A stretch of DNA of 64,000 nt, taken from Gemmatimonadota bacterium. Its GTDB lineage: Bacteria; Gemmatimonadota; Gemmatimonadetes; Longimicrobiales; Gaopeijiaceae. Below are positions 1 through 8,229 of the stretch, one piece after another (within the stretch, counting starts at the first letter, position 1; every line of letters begins with the position of its first letter). The position numbers and the translations under genes are program-made. Location: NCBI GenBank assembly GCA_022826565.1, contig JAJDUP010000035.1, positions 124,001 to 188,000 of the forward strand, read 5' to 3'. The notes beneath the pieces are model-generated. The model had not been told where the DNA came from and did not search any database. It saw only the letters and a list, made by a program, of their open reading frames with translations.

Positions 1-20
1 ATCGGGTAAGCGAGGACCGG

Positions 21-788
21 GTGAGCAAGGATCGGAACGTGGGTCGGCCGGATTCCGGAGTCGGCGCTTCCGGTGAGGCGGACGCGGCTGCCCGGCCAAT
101 CGAGCCCGGCGCGATCTCCCGCCGCGGCGCGCTCAAGGTGATCGCCGCGGGCGCGGCCCTCGGCGCGGCCGGCTCGTGCGCGCCCGAGGATGCCGCCCAG
201 TCTGCAGACTCCGCCCACGAGGCCCTCTCCGGCTTCAATCCCCTGCCCCCGAGCAACCCCATGGCCGCCGGCACACCGACCGATCCGGACATGCTGGCGC
301 CCGTGGTCCCGTGGGACATGGTCCTCACCGACGAGGAGATGCGGCTCGTCGCGGCGCTGGCCGACGTGATCATCCCGGCCGACGATCGGTCCCCGGCGGC
401 GAGCGCGGTGGGCGTGGCCGACTACGTGAACGAGTTCGTGTCGGCGCCCGGACACGAGGACAGCCTGATCTCGCTGCGGGGCGGGCTCGCCTGGCTCAAC
501 CGCACCGCGCGGGAGCGGTTCGGCGCAGCCGACTTCCCGAGCCTCGACCCTGCCCGGAAGCACGAGATCTGCGACGAGATCTGCTTCGAGCCCGATGCGC
601 CAGACGCGCTCAAACCGCAGGCGCGCTTCTTCGACCAGTTCCGCGACATGGTATCGACCGGCTTCTGGACCACGGAGGAGGGGATGCGCGACATCGGCTA
701 TGTGGGGAATACCCCGCTTCCGAGTTTCGATGGTCCGCCGCCGGAGGTGCTGGAACGGTTGGGGTTGGCGGGGGAGGATCTGGTCTGA
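21..788 (+). CDS. Tat-exported gluconate 2-dehydrogenase subunit 3 family protein
   Basis: Predicted small partner subunit of a periplasmic FAD (GMC-type) sugar/alcohol dehydrogenase. The N-terminus carries a twin-arginine motif (SRRGALK, about residues 33-39), a hydrophobic stretch and a cysteine at the end of the signal (GSCAP), so it may be exported by Tat and lipid-anchored. The mature part has the family's conserved start (LTDEEMRLVAALADVIIPADD, split around residue 105-125) and a helical body; 255 aa is normal for the family. The start is GTG at 21. A TAA at 7-9, preceded by codons for Ile-Gly, may end an upstream gene; in known operons that partner is a GMC oxidoreductase, but this is inferred because the window begins there. 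The substrate cannot be told from sequence. Confidence 0.8.
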   Translation: MSKDRNVGRPDSGVGASGEADAAARPIEPGAISRRGALKVIAAGAALGAAGSCAPEDAAQSADSAHEALSGFNPLPPSNPMAAGTPTDPDMLAPVVPWDMVLTDEEMRLVAALADVIIPADDRSPAASAVGVADYVNEFVSAPGHEDSLISLRGGLAWLNRTARERFGAADFPSLDPARKHEICDEICFEPDAPDALKPQARFFDQFRDMVSTGFWTTEEGMRDIGYVGNTPLPSFDGPPPEVLERLGLAGEDLV

Positions 789-889
789 GGGGCGGTCCCC
801 GCGGAGATGCGTACTCGTCGTAAAGGAACAGTCGGCCACGCCGCTTGCCGGTAACCTCGAGAAGCATTCCCGCTTGCAAGCAGACGGGG

Positions 890-951
890 CTATTTCGGTT
901 TTCGGAATAGGCGCGATCGCTATTCTGACTTGGGGCGCGAAATCAGAATAG
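890..951 (+). promoter_or_regulatory. Two inverted repeats upstream of the DUF4143/NTPase operon
   Basis: In an unusually AT-rich 216-base gap lie two related inverted repeats. The first is CTATTTCG (890-897) with CGGAATAG (903-910), 7 of 8 positions pairing. The second is a perfect 9-bp repeat, CTATTCTGA (920-928) and TCAGAATAG (943-951), with a 14-base spacer. Arms in both begin or end with CTATT/AATAG. A TATATT (958-963) that could be a -10 box follows. The position about 50 bases before the ATG at 1005 fits an operator controlling the operon. That role is inferred. Confidence 0.4.
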
Positions 952-1004
952 CCATTGTATATTACTCGTTGTAGTATTTCATACAGCTGGTTATCATTCT
1001 TTTC

Positions 1005-2315
1005 ATGAGTCCTTACCAACGCCCCCAGGTGGATGAACTCGTCCGCCTTCTCCTGAACGACGCTGTCCCTCCTCGGATCGTCGCCATCACTGGACCGCGC
1101 CAGTCCGGCAAGACCACCATCGTCCGGCAGGCGCTGCACCAGCTGAGTGCAGCCAGCCGGCACGGTCGCATTGTCGCCGTCGACGATCCGCAGGCACCGC
1201 ACGACCTGTCCCTCGGCCGGCCGGGAGAGACGGTCGTCCCCGATCCTCGGCGGCGCAATGTGGATTGGCTCATCGGGGTATGGGAGTCGGCCAGAGCGAG
1301 GGCGTGGGAGCATCCGCGCGGATTCGTGCTCGCGCTCGACGAAATCCAGGACATCCCGGATTGGTCGCGTGCGGTCAAGGGGCTCTGGGACCGGGACCGG
1401 GAGATGGAATGCCCCCTCAGGGTGATCATCCTGGGATCGGCGCCCTGGGCACTCCTCACAGGCCGGGGAGAAAGCCTCGCCGGGAGGTTCATTCCTTTCG
1501 ACGTCCGGCACTGGTCGCTGGTGGAAATGGTCGACGCCTTCGACTTCACGGTCGACGAGTACCTGTATTTCGGCGGCTACCCCGGCGCGGCGCCCCTGAT
1601 CCGGGACCTGGGGACCTGGCGCCGTTACGTCGCCTACTCGATCATCGCCCCGGTCTTCGGACGCGACATCCTGGCCCTCACACGCGTCGACCGCCCCGCA
1701 CTCATGCGGCAACTCGTCGACCTGGTGCCGGAATACTCGGGCCAGATCGTCAAGCTCGACCGCTTGGCGGGACGACTCCGGGGCGCAGGACACGTGACCA
1801 CGATCGCCCACTACCTCGACATGCTCTCCGATGCGGGCATCCTGGGCCAGCTGTCCAGGCACTCGGGGAGTGCCGTCAAGCGGACCGCATCCGTTCCCAA
1901 GCTCAACGTGCTCAACACCGGTCTGATGACGGCGCTGTCCGGCTACTCGTTCGAGGAGGCCCGCGCTGACCGCACCTTCTGGGGCCGCGTGTTCGAGAGC
2001 GCGGTGGGCGCACACCTGCACAACACCCTCGACACCTCGATGCGGCTCTCCTATTGGCGGGACGAGCCCGACGAGGCCGACTTCGTCATCTCGCAAGGTC
2101 CGCGCGTGCTCGGAATCGAGGTCAAGAGCGGTCCGCGAGCGCGTTCCCTGCGGGGACTGGAGGGGTTCAGGAAGCGGTTTCCCAGAGCAGGCACCCTGGT
2201 GGTGGCTGGCGGGGACGCGGTCGAGTGGCGAGGAGCGCTGCGGGGAGCGCGGGTCGTTCCGGTAAACGAGTTCCTGAGTCGGCCGGCGTCGTGGTGGTTG
2301 GAGGATTCGTCGTGA
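1005..2315 (+). CDS. AAA ATPase with DUF4143 domain
   Basis: A P-loop ATPase of the AAA_14/DUF4143 type. Walker A is GPRQSGKTT (residues 30-38) and the Walker B region is LALDEIQDI (about 108-116). The C-terminal part has the DUF4143 signature, which has a PD-(D/E)XK-like core: an acidic EADFV near 357 and IEVKSG near 371-376. Family members are common in accessory and defence-rich regions but their function is not established. The ATG at 1005 follows an AT-rich leader with inverted repeats. The stop overlaps the GTG start of the next gene (GTGA at 2312-2315), so the two are almost certainly co-translated. Length (436 aa) is typical for an intact member. Cytoplasmic; a role in nucleic-acid or defence processes is an inference from the C-terminal fold and its partner. 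Confidence 0.85.
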   Translation: MSPYQRPQVDELVRLLLNDAVPPRIVAITGPRQSGKTTIVRQALHQLSAASRHGRIVAVDDPQAPHDLSLGRPGETVVPDPRRRNVDWLIGVWESARARAWEHPRGFVLALDEIQDIPDWSRAVKGLWDRDREMECPLRVIILGSAPWALLTGRGESLAGRFIPFDVRHWSLVEMVDAFDFTVDEYLYFGGYPGAAPLIRDLGTWRRYVAYSIIAPVFGRDILALTRVDRPALMRQLVDLVPEYSGQIVKLDRLAGRLRGAGHVTTIAHYLDMLSDAGILGQLSRHSGSAVKRTASVPKLNVLNTGLMTALSGYSFEEARADRTFWGRVFESAVGAHLHNTLDTSMRLSYWRDEPDEADFVISQGPRVLGIEVKSGPRARSLRGLEGFRKRFPRAGTLVVAGGDAVEWRGALRGARVVPVNEFLSRPASWWLEDSS

Positions 2316-5300
2316 GCGTGGTTGTGCCGCGCACGGTAACGGTGGTCGGTCGTGCACCCGCGATGGGTCGCCGCCCGCAACCGCGCCAGCGCTCCGCACC
2401 GCTGGAGGAATGCCGATCTGCGCGGGCCTATGTGCTGCTCGGGGATCCGGGGGCTGGGAAGACGACGGCGTTTCAGGCGGAGGCGGGCGCGGATCGCGAT
2501 GGGAGCGAATTCGTCACGGCGCGGCGGTTCATCAGCCGCAGCCTCGAACACCACCCCGAGTGGTGGGGCAAGACCCTGTTCCTTGACGGACTGGACGAAG
2601 TGAGGGCGGGGCGGCGGGATGGCCGGACGCCGCTGGACCACATCCTGAACCGGCTGGAGAAACTCGGCAGGCCGGATTTCAGACTGACCTGCCGGGCAGC
2701 GGACTGGCTCGGTTCCAACGACCTGCGGGAAATCGTGGCGACGGCGGGCTACGAGAATGTGTGTGTTCTGCAACTTGACCCACTGACCGATGCGGACATC
2801 TCCAGAATCATCTCCAGCCTTGGAGAAGAGAACCCCGGCCAATTCGTGGGCGGGGCCAGTGCCCGGGGATTGGGGGGACTGCTGAGCAATCCGCATCTCC
2901 TGCGCCTGGCGGTGAAGGCCATGGGGGCCCCCGTGGGCGCTGGGCAGACCGACCCACGGCCTCGTGGTCGCCTTGACCTGCTGAAGTCCGCCTGCCGCGC
3001 ACTGGCCCGGGAACGGAACGAGGAACACCGCGCCGTGCATCGCGCTTCGCCAGGTGTCTCGACAAAACGGATCCTTTCTGCGGCGGGCCACGTGTCGGCG
3101 CTGCTGCTGCTTTCGGACCGGGACTTCGTATCGCTGGACGAGACGGATGACCCCGACGCCCTCTGTCTTGGCAGCATCGAAGAGGGTGACCGGCACGCGC
3201 TGTTGCGGGCGCTGAAGTCGAATCTCTTCGCCGGAACGCGCGACGGGTTCGCCCCCGTACACCGCCAGCTGGCGGAGTTCCTCGGGGCACGCTTCCTTCG
3301 CGACCGCATCAAGTCGGGGCTGCCCGCGAGTCGTGTGCTCGCGCTCATTGCCGGTGAGGACGGTGGGGTTGTAACCGAGCTCCGCGGGCTGTCCGCCTGG
3401 CTGGCTGCCTTCGAACCCGCGTCGCGAGAAGCGCTTATCGAAACGGATCCGATCGGGATCACGCTGTACGGTGATGTGGGCCGTTTCCGGCAGGATGAGG
3501 TGGAGGGCCTGTTCGATGCGTTGGCGCAGAAAACCGACGAGATCAGGCCATGGTCGTGGCCGCCCATCGCTCTGGCTTCATTGATCGGGCCCCACACTGT
3601 CAGTCTGCTGAACCGATACCTGGGGAACGCGGACCGGAGTGAGGGTCGGCGGGCCGTCGTTGGCCTGATGTTGCATGCGCTGTCGGGCGCCGAAGGAGTC
3701 AGTGTTTGCCGGAAGAGCCTCGAAGGCGCCGTAAGGGATGCCGCGTGGGGACAGTCCGTTCGTGACTCCGCGCTCCGCGCCCTGCTCCATCACTCCCGGA
3801 ACCACGACTCCTGGATGCGGCCACTCGTCGCGCTGCTCGACGATCTCCGCGATGGGACCATCGATGATCGCGACAGGACGCTGCTCGGGAGGCTGCTCAA
3901 GGCGCTTTATCCAGAGTACGTGGGACCCGAACAGATCTGGGATTACCTGGTGCCTGCCCGCAAGGACGGACATTACGGCTTCTTCTGGCTGAGTCTCCCC
4001 GAGAAGTCGAGGAAGACCAACCTGTTTCCACTTATGCAATCGCTCGTCGCTCGCGGACCCGAGGTTTGGGGCAATCTGGAATATAATCACCTGCCAGATA
4101 TTGCCGATCGGCTTATACAAGAGATGCTGAAGCCTGGCGGGGACTTTCCGGTTCCGACGCTGTACGACTGGCTGGAACTGGTCAACTCCCAGCGATTTCA
4201 CCGTGGGGCGAGCGGACATTCAGCGTTGTGCCGGTGGCTCGCGGCGCGCCCGGCGCTGCAGAAGGAAGTGGCGCTGGAGGGGTTGGGGCGGCATTCGGGT
4301 CACGAGGATTCGCAGTACCGGACATGGAAGGTTTGGGAGTTCGTATTCCGGGCTGGCAGGCCGGCTGGCTTTCCGGAGTGGTGCCTGCAGCAGGCCATTG
4401 AGACGGCTGGAAATCGGATGGACACGGCGGTCGCGCTGCTGGACTGGAGTGGGCTTTGGCACGACGGGGACACCGGCGCAGGATTGTCGACTGAAGACGT
4501 TCTGGCGGCAACGGGGCAGATCCCGGAACTGCGGCGGGCGGCCGAGAAGAGGATCGACGCGCAAAAGGAGCACGAGAGACGCCTACAGGTACGGGAGGCG
4601 AGACAGGTCGATTACCAGCACGAACAGAGACGAAAGGAGTCGCAGTTCGTCGGCTGGATGAGGGGCGAGGCCCAGGCATTCCGAGAGGGCATGGCCACCC
4701 CCGGGCTGATGCATGAAGTGGCCGAGGCGTATCACGGCCTCTTTCCGAAAAACCGGGCGGATACGCCCCGTGAGAGAGTCGCAATACTCCTTGGGGGCGA
4801 CGCGGATCTGGCGGACGCCGCCATCGCAGGGTTCCGCCGAGTGGCAGGCCGCGCGGACCTTCCCAGCCTCCGGGATCTGATCCGCCTGAACCAACAGGAG
4901 ATGAGGTCGCTGCTTGCTCTCCCCTTGCTCGCGGGGCTCGACGCTTCGGAGCCTGAATGGCTGGACTACCGGAGTCCGGCCGAGATTTCGAGAGCGGCAG
5001 GTGTCTACCTTCTGACCACGCTCACCGGCAGTAGCCACCCGGCGTGGTACCAGCGGGCGCTCGATGTTCATCCGGAAGCGGTGGCCGAAGGTTTGGTGAA
5101 GGTGACCCGCGCCCGGATTCGCGGGAAGCGTGAATGCCTCTATCTGTGGGCGCTCCCGCGGGAGTCGGTGTACGCTTCCGTGGCTCGGTTGGCCGTGTTT
5201 CCTCTCCTGCGCGCGTTCCCCACACGGTGCACCGAGCCCCAGGTGTCGGCGTTGCACGAGGTTCTGTTGGCGGCCGTTCGATGGGAGGTGGATGGCGTGG

Positions 5301-6379
5301 AGGAATTCATCCGGCAGAGGCTTGCGAAGACCGATCTGGACGTTGCACAGCGCGCGCTCTGGCTGGTCGCGGGGCTATGCATGTCGCCGGAGAAGTACGC
5401 GGCGCAGGTGGCGGAATTCGTGGAGAGGGGAGAGGAGGCCCGGTCACAGCATGTCGTCCGGTTCCTGGCACCGGACCACATGGAACAGCGGCGCATGAGC
5501 TGGGGGACGGGGGAGCTGAAGGCGCTGGTCGAGTTGCTGGGGAGTCGCTATTCGCCGTGGCGGCCTGAGTCTGTGGGTGTAGCGACGGTCGTCGACGAGG
5601 ACCGTGAGAGGGTGGAGATCCTGATTGCTGGCTGGGCGGACACCCTCGCTTCACGCACCGACGTCGAGGCTTGTGAGGTGCTCCAGTCACTGGCCGAAGA
5701 CTCCCGGCTGGAGGCTTGGCACCAGATCCTCCGTGACAAGCGCGACGGGCAGGTGGTCGCCCGTCGCACAGCCACGTTCGCGGTACCGGACCTCGCCGCG
5801 GTCCAGAGGACCCTGGCGAACAAAGAGCCCTCCAACGCAGCGGACCTGGCCGCACTGGTGGCAGACCGGCTGGAGGAGCTCGGGGAGCATATGGGCCGCG
5901 ACAACACCGACGACTGGCGCCAGTATTGGAAGACGGACAGCCACCGCAAGCCCATCGACCCCGACCACGAGGAATCGTGCCGCGATGCCCTGCTGTCGGA
6001 CCTGCGACTCCGCTTGCCAGAGGCTGTGGACGCTCAGCCGGAAGCCCGCCATGCGCGCGGCAGCAGGGCAGATATCCGGGTCTCGTTCCGGAATCATGGG
6101 ATTCCCATCGAGATCAAGAAGCACTCCCACCCGCGGCTCTGGAGCGCGGTCATGGACCAGCTCGTGGCAAAGTACTCGGTTGCTCCGGACTCTTCCGGGT
6201 TTGGCATCTATCTGGTGCTCTGGTTCGGACCGGACGGGACGCCCGTCCCACCAACGGGCCGCCGTCCGAAGACACCTGGAGCGCTGCGCGAACGACTTGA
6301 AGAGCAACTCAGCGGCCGCTATCGACACAAGATCAGGGTGATTGTGATTGACGTGAGCGGGTCGATTCAGCGCGGATGA
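2312..6379 (+). CDS. STAND/NACHT-like NTPase with C-terminal PD-(D/E)XK nuclease domain
   Basis: A 1,355-residue protein. The N-terminal NTPase has Walker A GDPGAGKTT (about 44-52) and a NACHT-like Walker B, LFLDGLDEVR (about 89-98). A very long helical, probably HEAT/TPR-like region follows, including a charged coiled-coil-like stretch in the middle. The last 110 residues look like a restriction-endonuclease fold: acidic EESCRD, RADIRV, then IEIKK (about 1266-1270) and a following glutamine in MDQL. This architecture (switch NTPase, sensing repeats, nuclease effector) is that of bacterial antiviral STAND proteins, but here the effector is at the C-terminus. The GTG start at 2312 has a perfect GGAGG at 2300-2304 and overlaps the stop of the DUF4143 gene. 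The frame is open back to 2054, but that part is a shadow of the upstream gene. The exact family is not recognised; the defence role is inferred. Confidence 0.8.
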   Translation: MSVVVPRTVTVVGRAPAMGRRPQPRQRSAPLEECRSARAYVLLGDPGAGKTTAFQAEAGADRDGSEFVTARRFISRSLEHHPEWWGKTLFLDGLDEVRAGRRDGRTPLDHILNRLEKLGRPDFRLTCRAADWLGSNDLREIVATAGYENVCVLQLDPLTDADISRIISSLGEENPGQFVGGASARGLGGLLSNPHLLRLAVKAMGAPVGAGQTDPRPRGRLDLLKSACRALARERNEEHRAVHRASPGVSTKRILSAAGHVSALLLLSDRDFVSLDETDDPDALCLGSIEEGDRHALLRALKSNLFAGTRDGFAPVHRQLAEFLGARFLRDRIKSGLPASRVLALIAGEDGGVVTELRGLSAWLAAFEPASREALIETDPIGITLYGDVGRFRQDEVEGLFDALAQKTDEIRPWSWPPIALASLIGPHTVSLLNRYLGNADRSEGRRAVVGLMLHALSGAEGVSVCRKSLEGAVRDAAWGQSVRDSALRALLHHSRNHDSWMRPLVALLDDLRDGTIDDRDRTLLGRLLKALYPEYVGPEQIWDYLVPARKDGHYGFFWLSLPEKSRKTNLFPLMQSLVARGPEVWGNLEYNHLPDIADRLIQEMLKPGGDFPVPTLYDWLELVNSQRFHRGASGHSALCRWLAARPALQKEVALEGLGRHSGHEDSQYRTWKVWEFVFRAGRPAGFPEWCLQQAIETAGNRMDTAVALLDWSGLWHDGDTGAGLSTEDVLAATGQIPELRRAAEKRIDAQKEHERRLQVREARQVDYQHEQRRKESQFVGWMRGEAQAFREGMATPGLMHEVAEAYHGLFPKNRADTPRERVAILLGGDADLADAAIAGFRRVAGRADLPSLRDLIRLNQQEMRSLLALPLLAGLDASEPEWLDYRSPAEISRAAGVYLLTTLTGSSHPAWYQRALDVHPEAVAEGLVKVTRARIRGKRECLYLWALPRESVYASVARLAVFPLLRAFPTRCTEPQVSALHEVLLAAVRWEVDGVEEFIRQRLAKTDLDVAQRALWLVAGLCMSPEKYAAQVAEFVERGEEARSQHVVRFLAPDHMEQRRMSWGTGELKALVELLGSRYSPWRPESVGVATVVDEDRERVEILIAGWADTLASRTDVEACEVLQSLAEDSRLEAWHQILRDKRDGQVVARRTATFAVPDLAAVQRTLANKEPSNAADLAALVADRLEELGEHMGRDNTDDWRQYWKTDSHRKPIDPDHEESCRDALLSDLRLRLPEAVDAQPEARHARGSRADIRVSFRNHGIPIEIKKHSHPRLWSAVMDQLVAKYSVAPDSSGFGIYLVLWFGPDGTPVPPTGRRPKTPGALRERLEEQLSGRYRHKIRVIVIDVSGSIQRG

Positions 6380-6449
6380 CTGGCGCACCTGACAGTCCAC
6401 CGAGTATCTCAAACTCCAGCCGACCTTCTGGTTCTCCTCGACCCGTGCG

Positions 6450-7169
6450 GTGCCGACCATGATTCCGACTTCATCCATATCCGTCGCTGGCAGACCCCTT
6501 CCCGCGTTCGTTGCTGCCTCGCTCCTCACTGCCACGGCGTGCGTCCCCGCCCCACAGGAGCCCGATCCGACCCTCCTCGAAGCCATCGACTGGTACACCG
6601 GCGTCGCCGGTGCAGTGGATAACGACCGGGCCCGCGAACTCCTGGAAGAGGCGATCGCCGGCGGCGGGCCGCTCGCGACGATGTGGCTGGCGCGGGTCCA
6701 CTCGACGGGTCGCATGGGGTTTGCCCACGACCTGGACCAGGCCCGCGAGATCGCCGACGGCGTCATCGGCAGGGTCCAGCGCGCGGCCGAGTCGGGCGTG
6801 CTGGAAGCGGTCTTCCTGATGGGTACCGCCTTCGACGAAGGGCTGGGCAAGACCCTCGATCACGAGCGGGCGGCGGTGTGGCACCGGCGGGCAGCCGAGC
6901 GGGGACACGTCCTCGGCGCCCACAACATCGGCAACCAGTACAGCGAGGGCCGGGGGGTAGCCGTGGATCCGGCGCTGGCGGTGGAGTGGTGGACCCGGGC
7001 CGCGGAGAAGGGCGACGCGATCACCCAGCTCCGGCTGGGCGAGGCCTACGAGGCCGGGCGGGGGGTGACGCAGGACATTGATGCCGCGTGGGAGTGGTAC
7101 TCGCGATCGGCGGCCGCCGGGAATGAGGACGCGAGGGAGGCGCTGGACCGGTTGGAGCACCAGCAGTAG
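6450..7169 (+). CDS. Sel1-repeat (SLR) lipoprotein-like protein
   Basis: Secreted or lipid-anchored solenoid protein, up to 239 aa. A hydrophobic signal ends in TATAC (cysteine near residue 31), a weak lipobox. The rest is a run of Sel1-like repeats of about 36 residues, with recurrent A-x-x-x-x-x-x-A-A-E-x-G and GRGVxxD patterns, for example near 150, 165 and 200. Such repeats mediate protein-protein contacts, and no enzymatic motif is visible. Start is GTG 6450 or ATG 6459; neither has a clear ribosome-binding site. It sits 70 bases after the NTPase-nuclease gene on the same strand and could be read with it, but nothing ties it to that function. Confidence 0.7.
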   Translation: MPTMIPTSSISVAGRPLPAFVAASLLTATACVPAPQEPDPTLLEAIDWYTGVAGAVDNDRARELLEEAIAGGGPLATMWLARVHSTGRMGFAHDLDQAREIADGVIGRVQRAAESGVLEAVFLMGTAFDEGLGKTLDHERAAVWHRRAAERGHVLGAHNIGNQYSEGRGVAVDPALAVEWWTRAAEKGDAITQLRLGEAYEAGRGVTQDIDAAWEWYSRSAAAGNEDAREALDRLEHQQ

Positions 7170-7275
7170 CGGTACACCGCCGGACAGCCTCTGGAACCGC
7201 GACACGCCGGGCGGGCGGAGCCTGCCGGGCGGGCGGCACTTGCTGGCCGGTCGGTTCCTGCTCGACAGACGGTTC

Positions 7276-8229
7276 CTAAGGCCGAAAACCCGCCACCGCG
7301 CGCTGCAGAGCCCGCAATACCATTCCCCGGTCACCCAGGCGGCGCCTCAACTCCCGCTCGAGCCCCGCGATCGGATACAGGTTTTGCGGCGCGCGGTCAT
7401 CCTTGTGCGGCTCCGACGCGAACTTCGGTAGCGCGGCGGCCGTCGCGTCGGCAAGCTTCCTGACCCTCTCCAGGCCGCTCTCGGACCAGGCCTCGCACCG
7501 GACGATCCCGGCCCAGGGGTGACCCGCGGCCTCGCTGAGCCGCATGTACCAGGAAAAGCGCGTCCACTTCGTCTGGAGTAGGAAGACCGGAGAGCGCTGT
7601 CCGGGAGCGAGACTCGCCACGACTGCGCGCGGAGCCGCGGCCAGGTACTGCACCCGGTGGCTCTTGACGTAGCCGATCGCGCCCGGGATGCGCTGCCCGC
7701 CCCTCAGGGGTCCGTCAAGGATGATCAGCGCCTCCGAGCCGACCGGCCCGCCGGCTCCCGCCACCTTGACCTCCAGCTGGCCCATCCGCTCCTGCAGCCC
7801 GTTCACCAGCTGCTGAATGTCGTCCTCGGACACGGGACACCCGGCGAAGTTGCCGGCGCGGGTGACCAGATCCGGCACCGGAGCCAGTCCGAAGAAGCCG
7901 CGGCCGACATCGACCGCCCGGATATCCGCCCTGCGGTCGCACCGGACCACGCCGGCCGCGTAGGACGCGCAGATTCCCAGGCGCGCGTCGCCGTCCGCGC
8001 CGGTGATCCAGATTCTGGCTTCGATCCGCCGGACCCCGTCGACGAAATCCACGCAGCCGGGAACCCATGTGTCGGGACCTGGACCGAGGGGCCGCCACTC
8101 ATCCTCCGGCACCTCCGCTCCGGCGTCGACGTGGGCCGCCGGAGCCTCGTCCGGATCGCCTTCGACCGGAGTCCCGTACTCGGGCGACCATCCCTCGATC
8201 GCCAGACCCGCGACTTGCCGGGGGTTCAT
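7276..8229 (-). CDS. nurA: NurA-like 5'-3' nuclease
   Basis: Predicted NurA-domain nuclease, 317 aa, last gene of the herA-sbcD-sbcC-nurA operon. It shows the family's acidic motifs: CVDFVDGVRR near residue 54-63 and LIILDGPLRG near 167-176, then the IGYVKSHRVQYL block with its conserved lysine and histidine near 184-195. In archaea NurA works inside a complex with the HerA hexamer, degrading 5' strands after Mre11-Rad50 has processed a DNA end. The ATG at 8229 overlaps the sbcC stop by 4 bases, which supports translational coupling and a shared role. The family call comes from motifs; divergence from archaeal NurA is large. Confidence 0.72.
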   Translation of the reverse strand: MNPRQVAGLAIEGWSPEYGTPVEGDPDEAPAAHVDAGAEVPEDEWRPLGPGPDTWVPGCVDFVDGVRRIEARIWITGADGDARLGICASYAAGVVRCDRRADIRAVDVGRGFFGLAPVPDLVTRAGNFAGCPVSEDDIQQLVNGLQERMGQLEVKVAGAGGPVGSEALIILDGPLRGGQRIPGAIGYVKSHRVQYLAAAPRAVVASLAPGQRSPVFLLQTKWTRFSWYMRLSEAAGHPWAGIVRCEAWSESGLERVRKLADATAAALPKFASEPHKDDRAPQNLYPIAGLERELRRRLGDRGMVLRALQRAVAGFRP

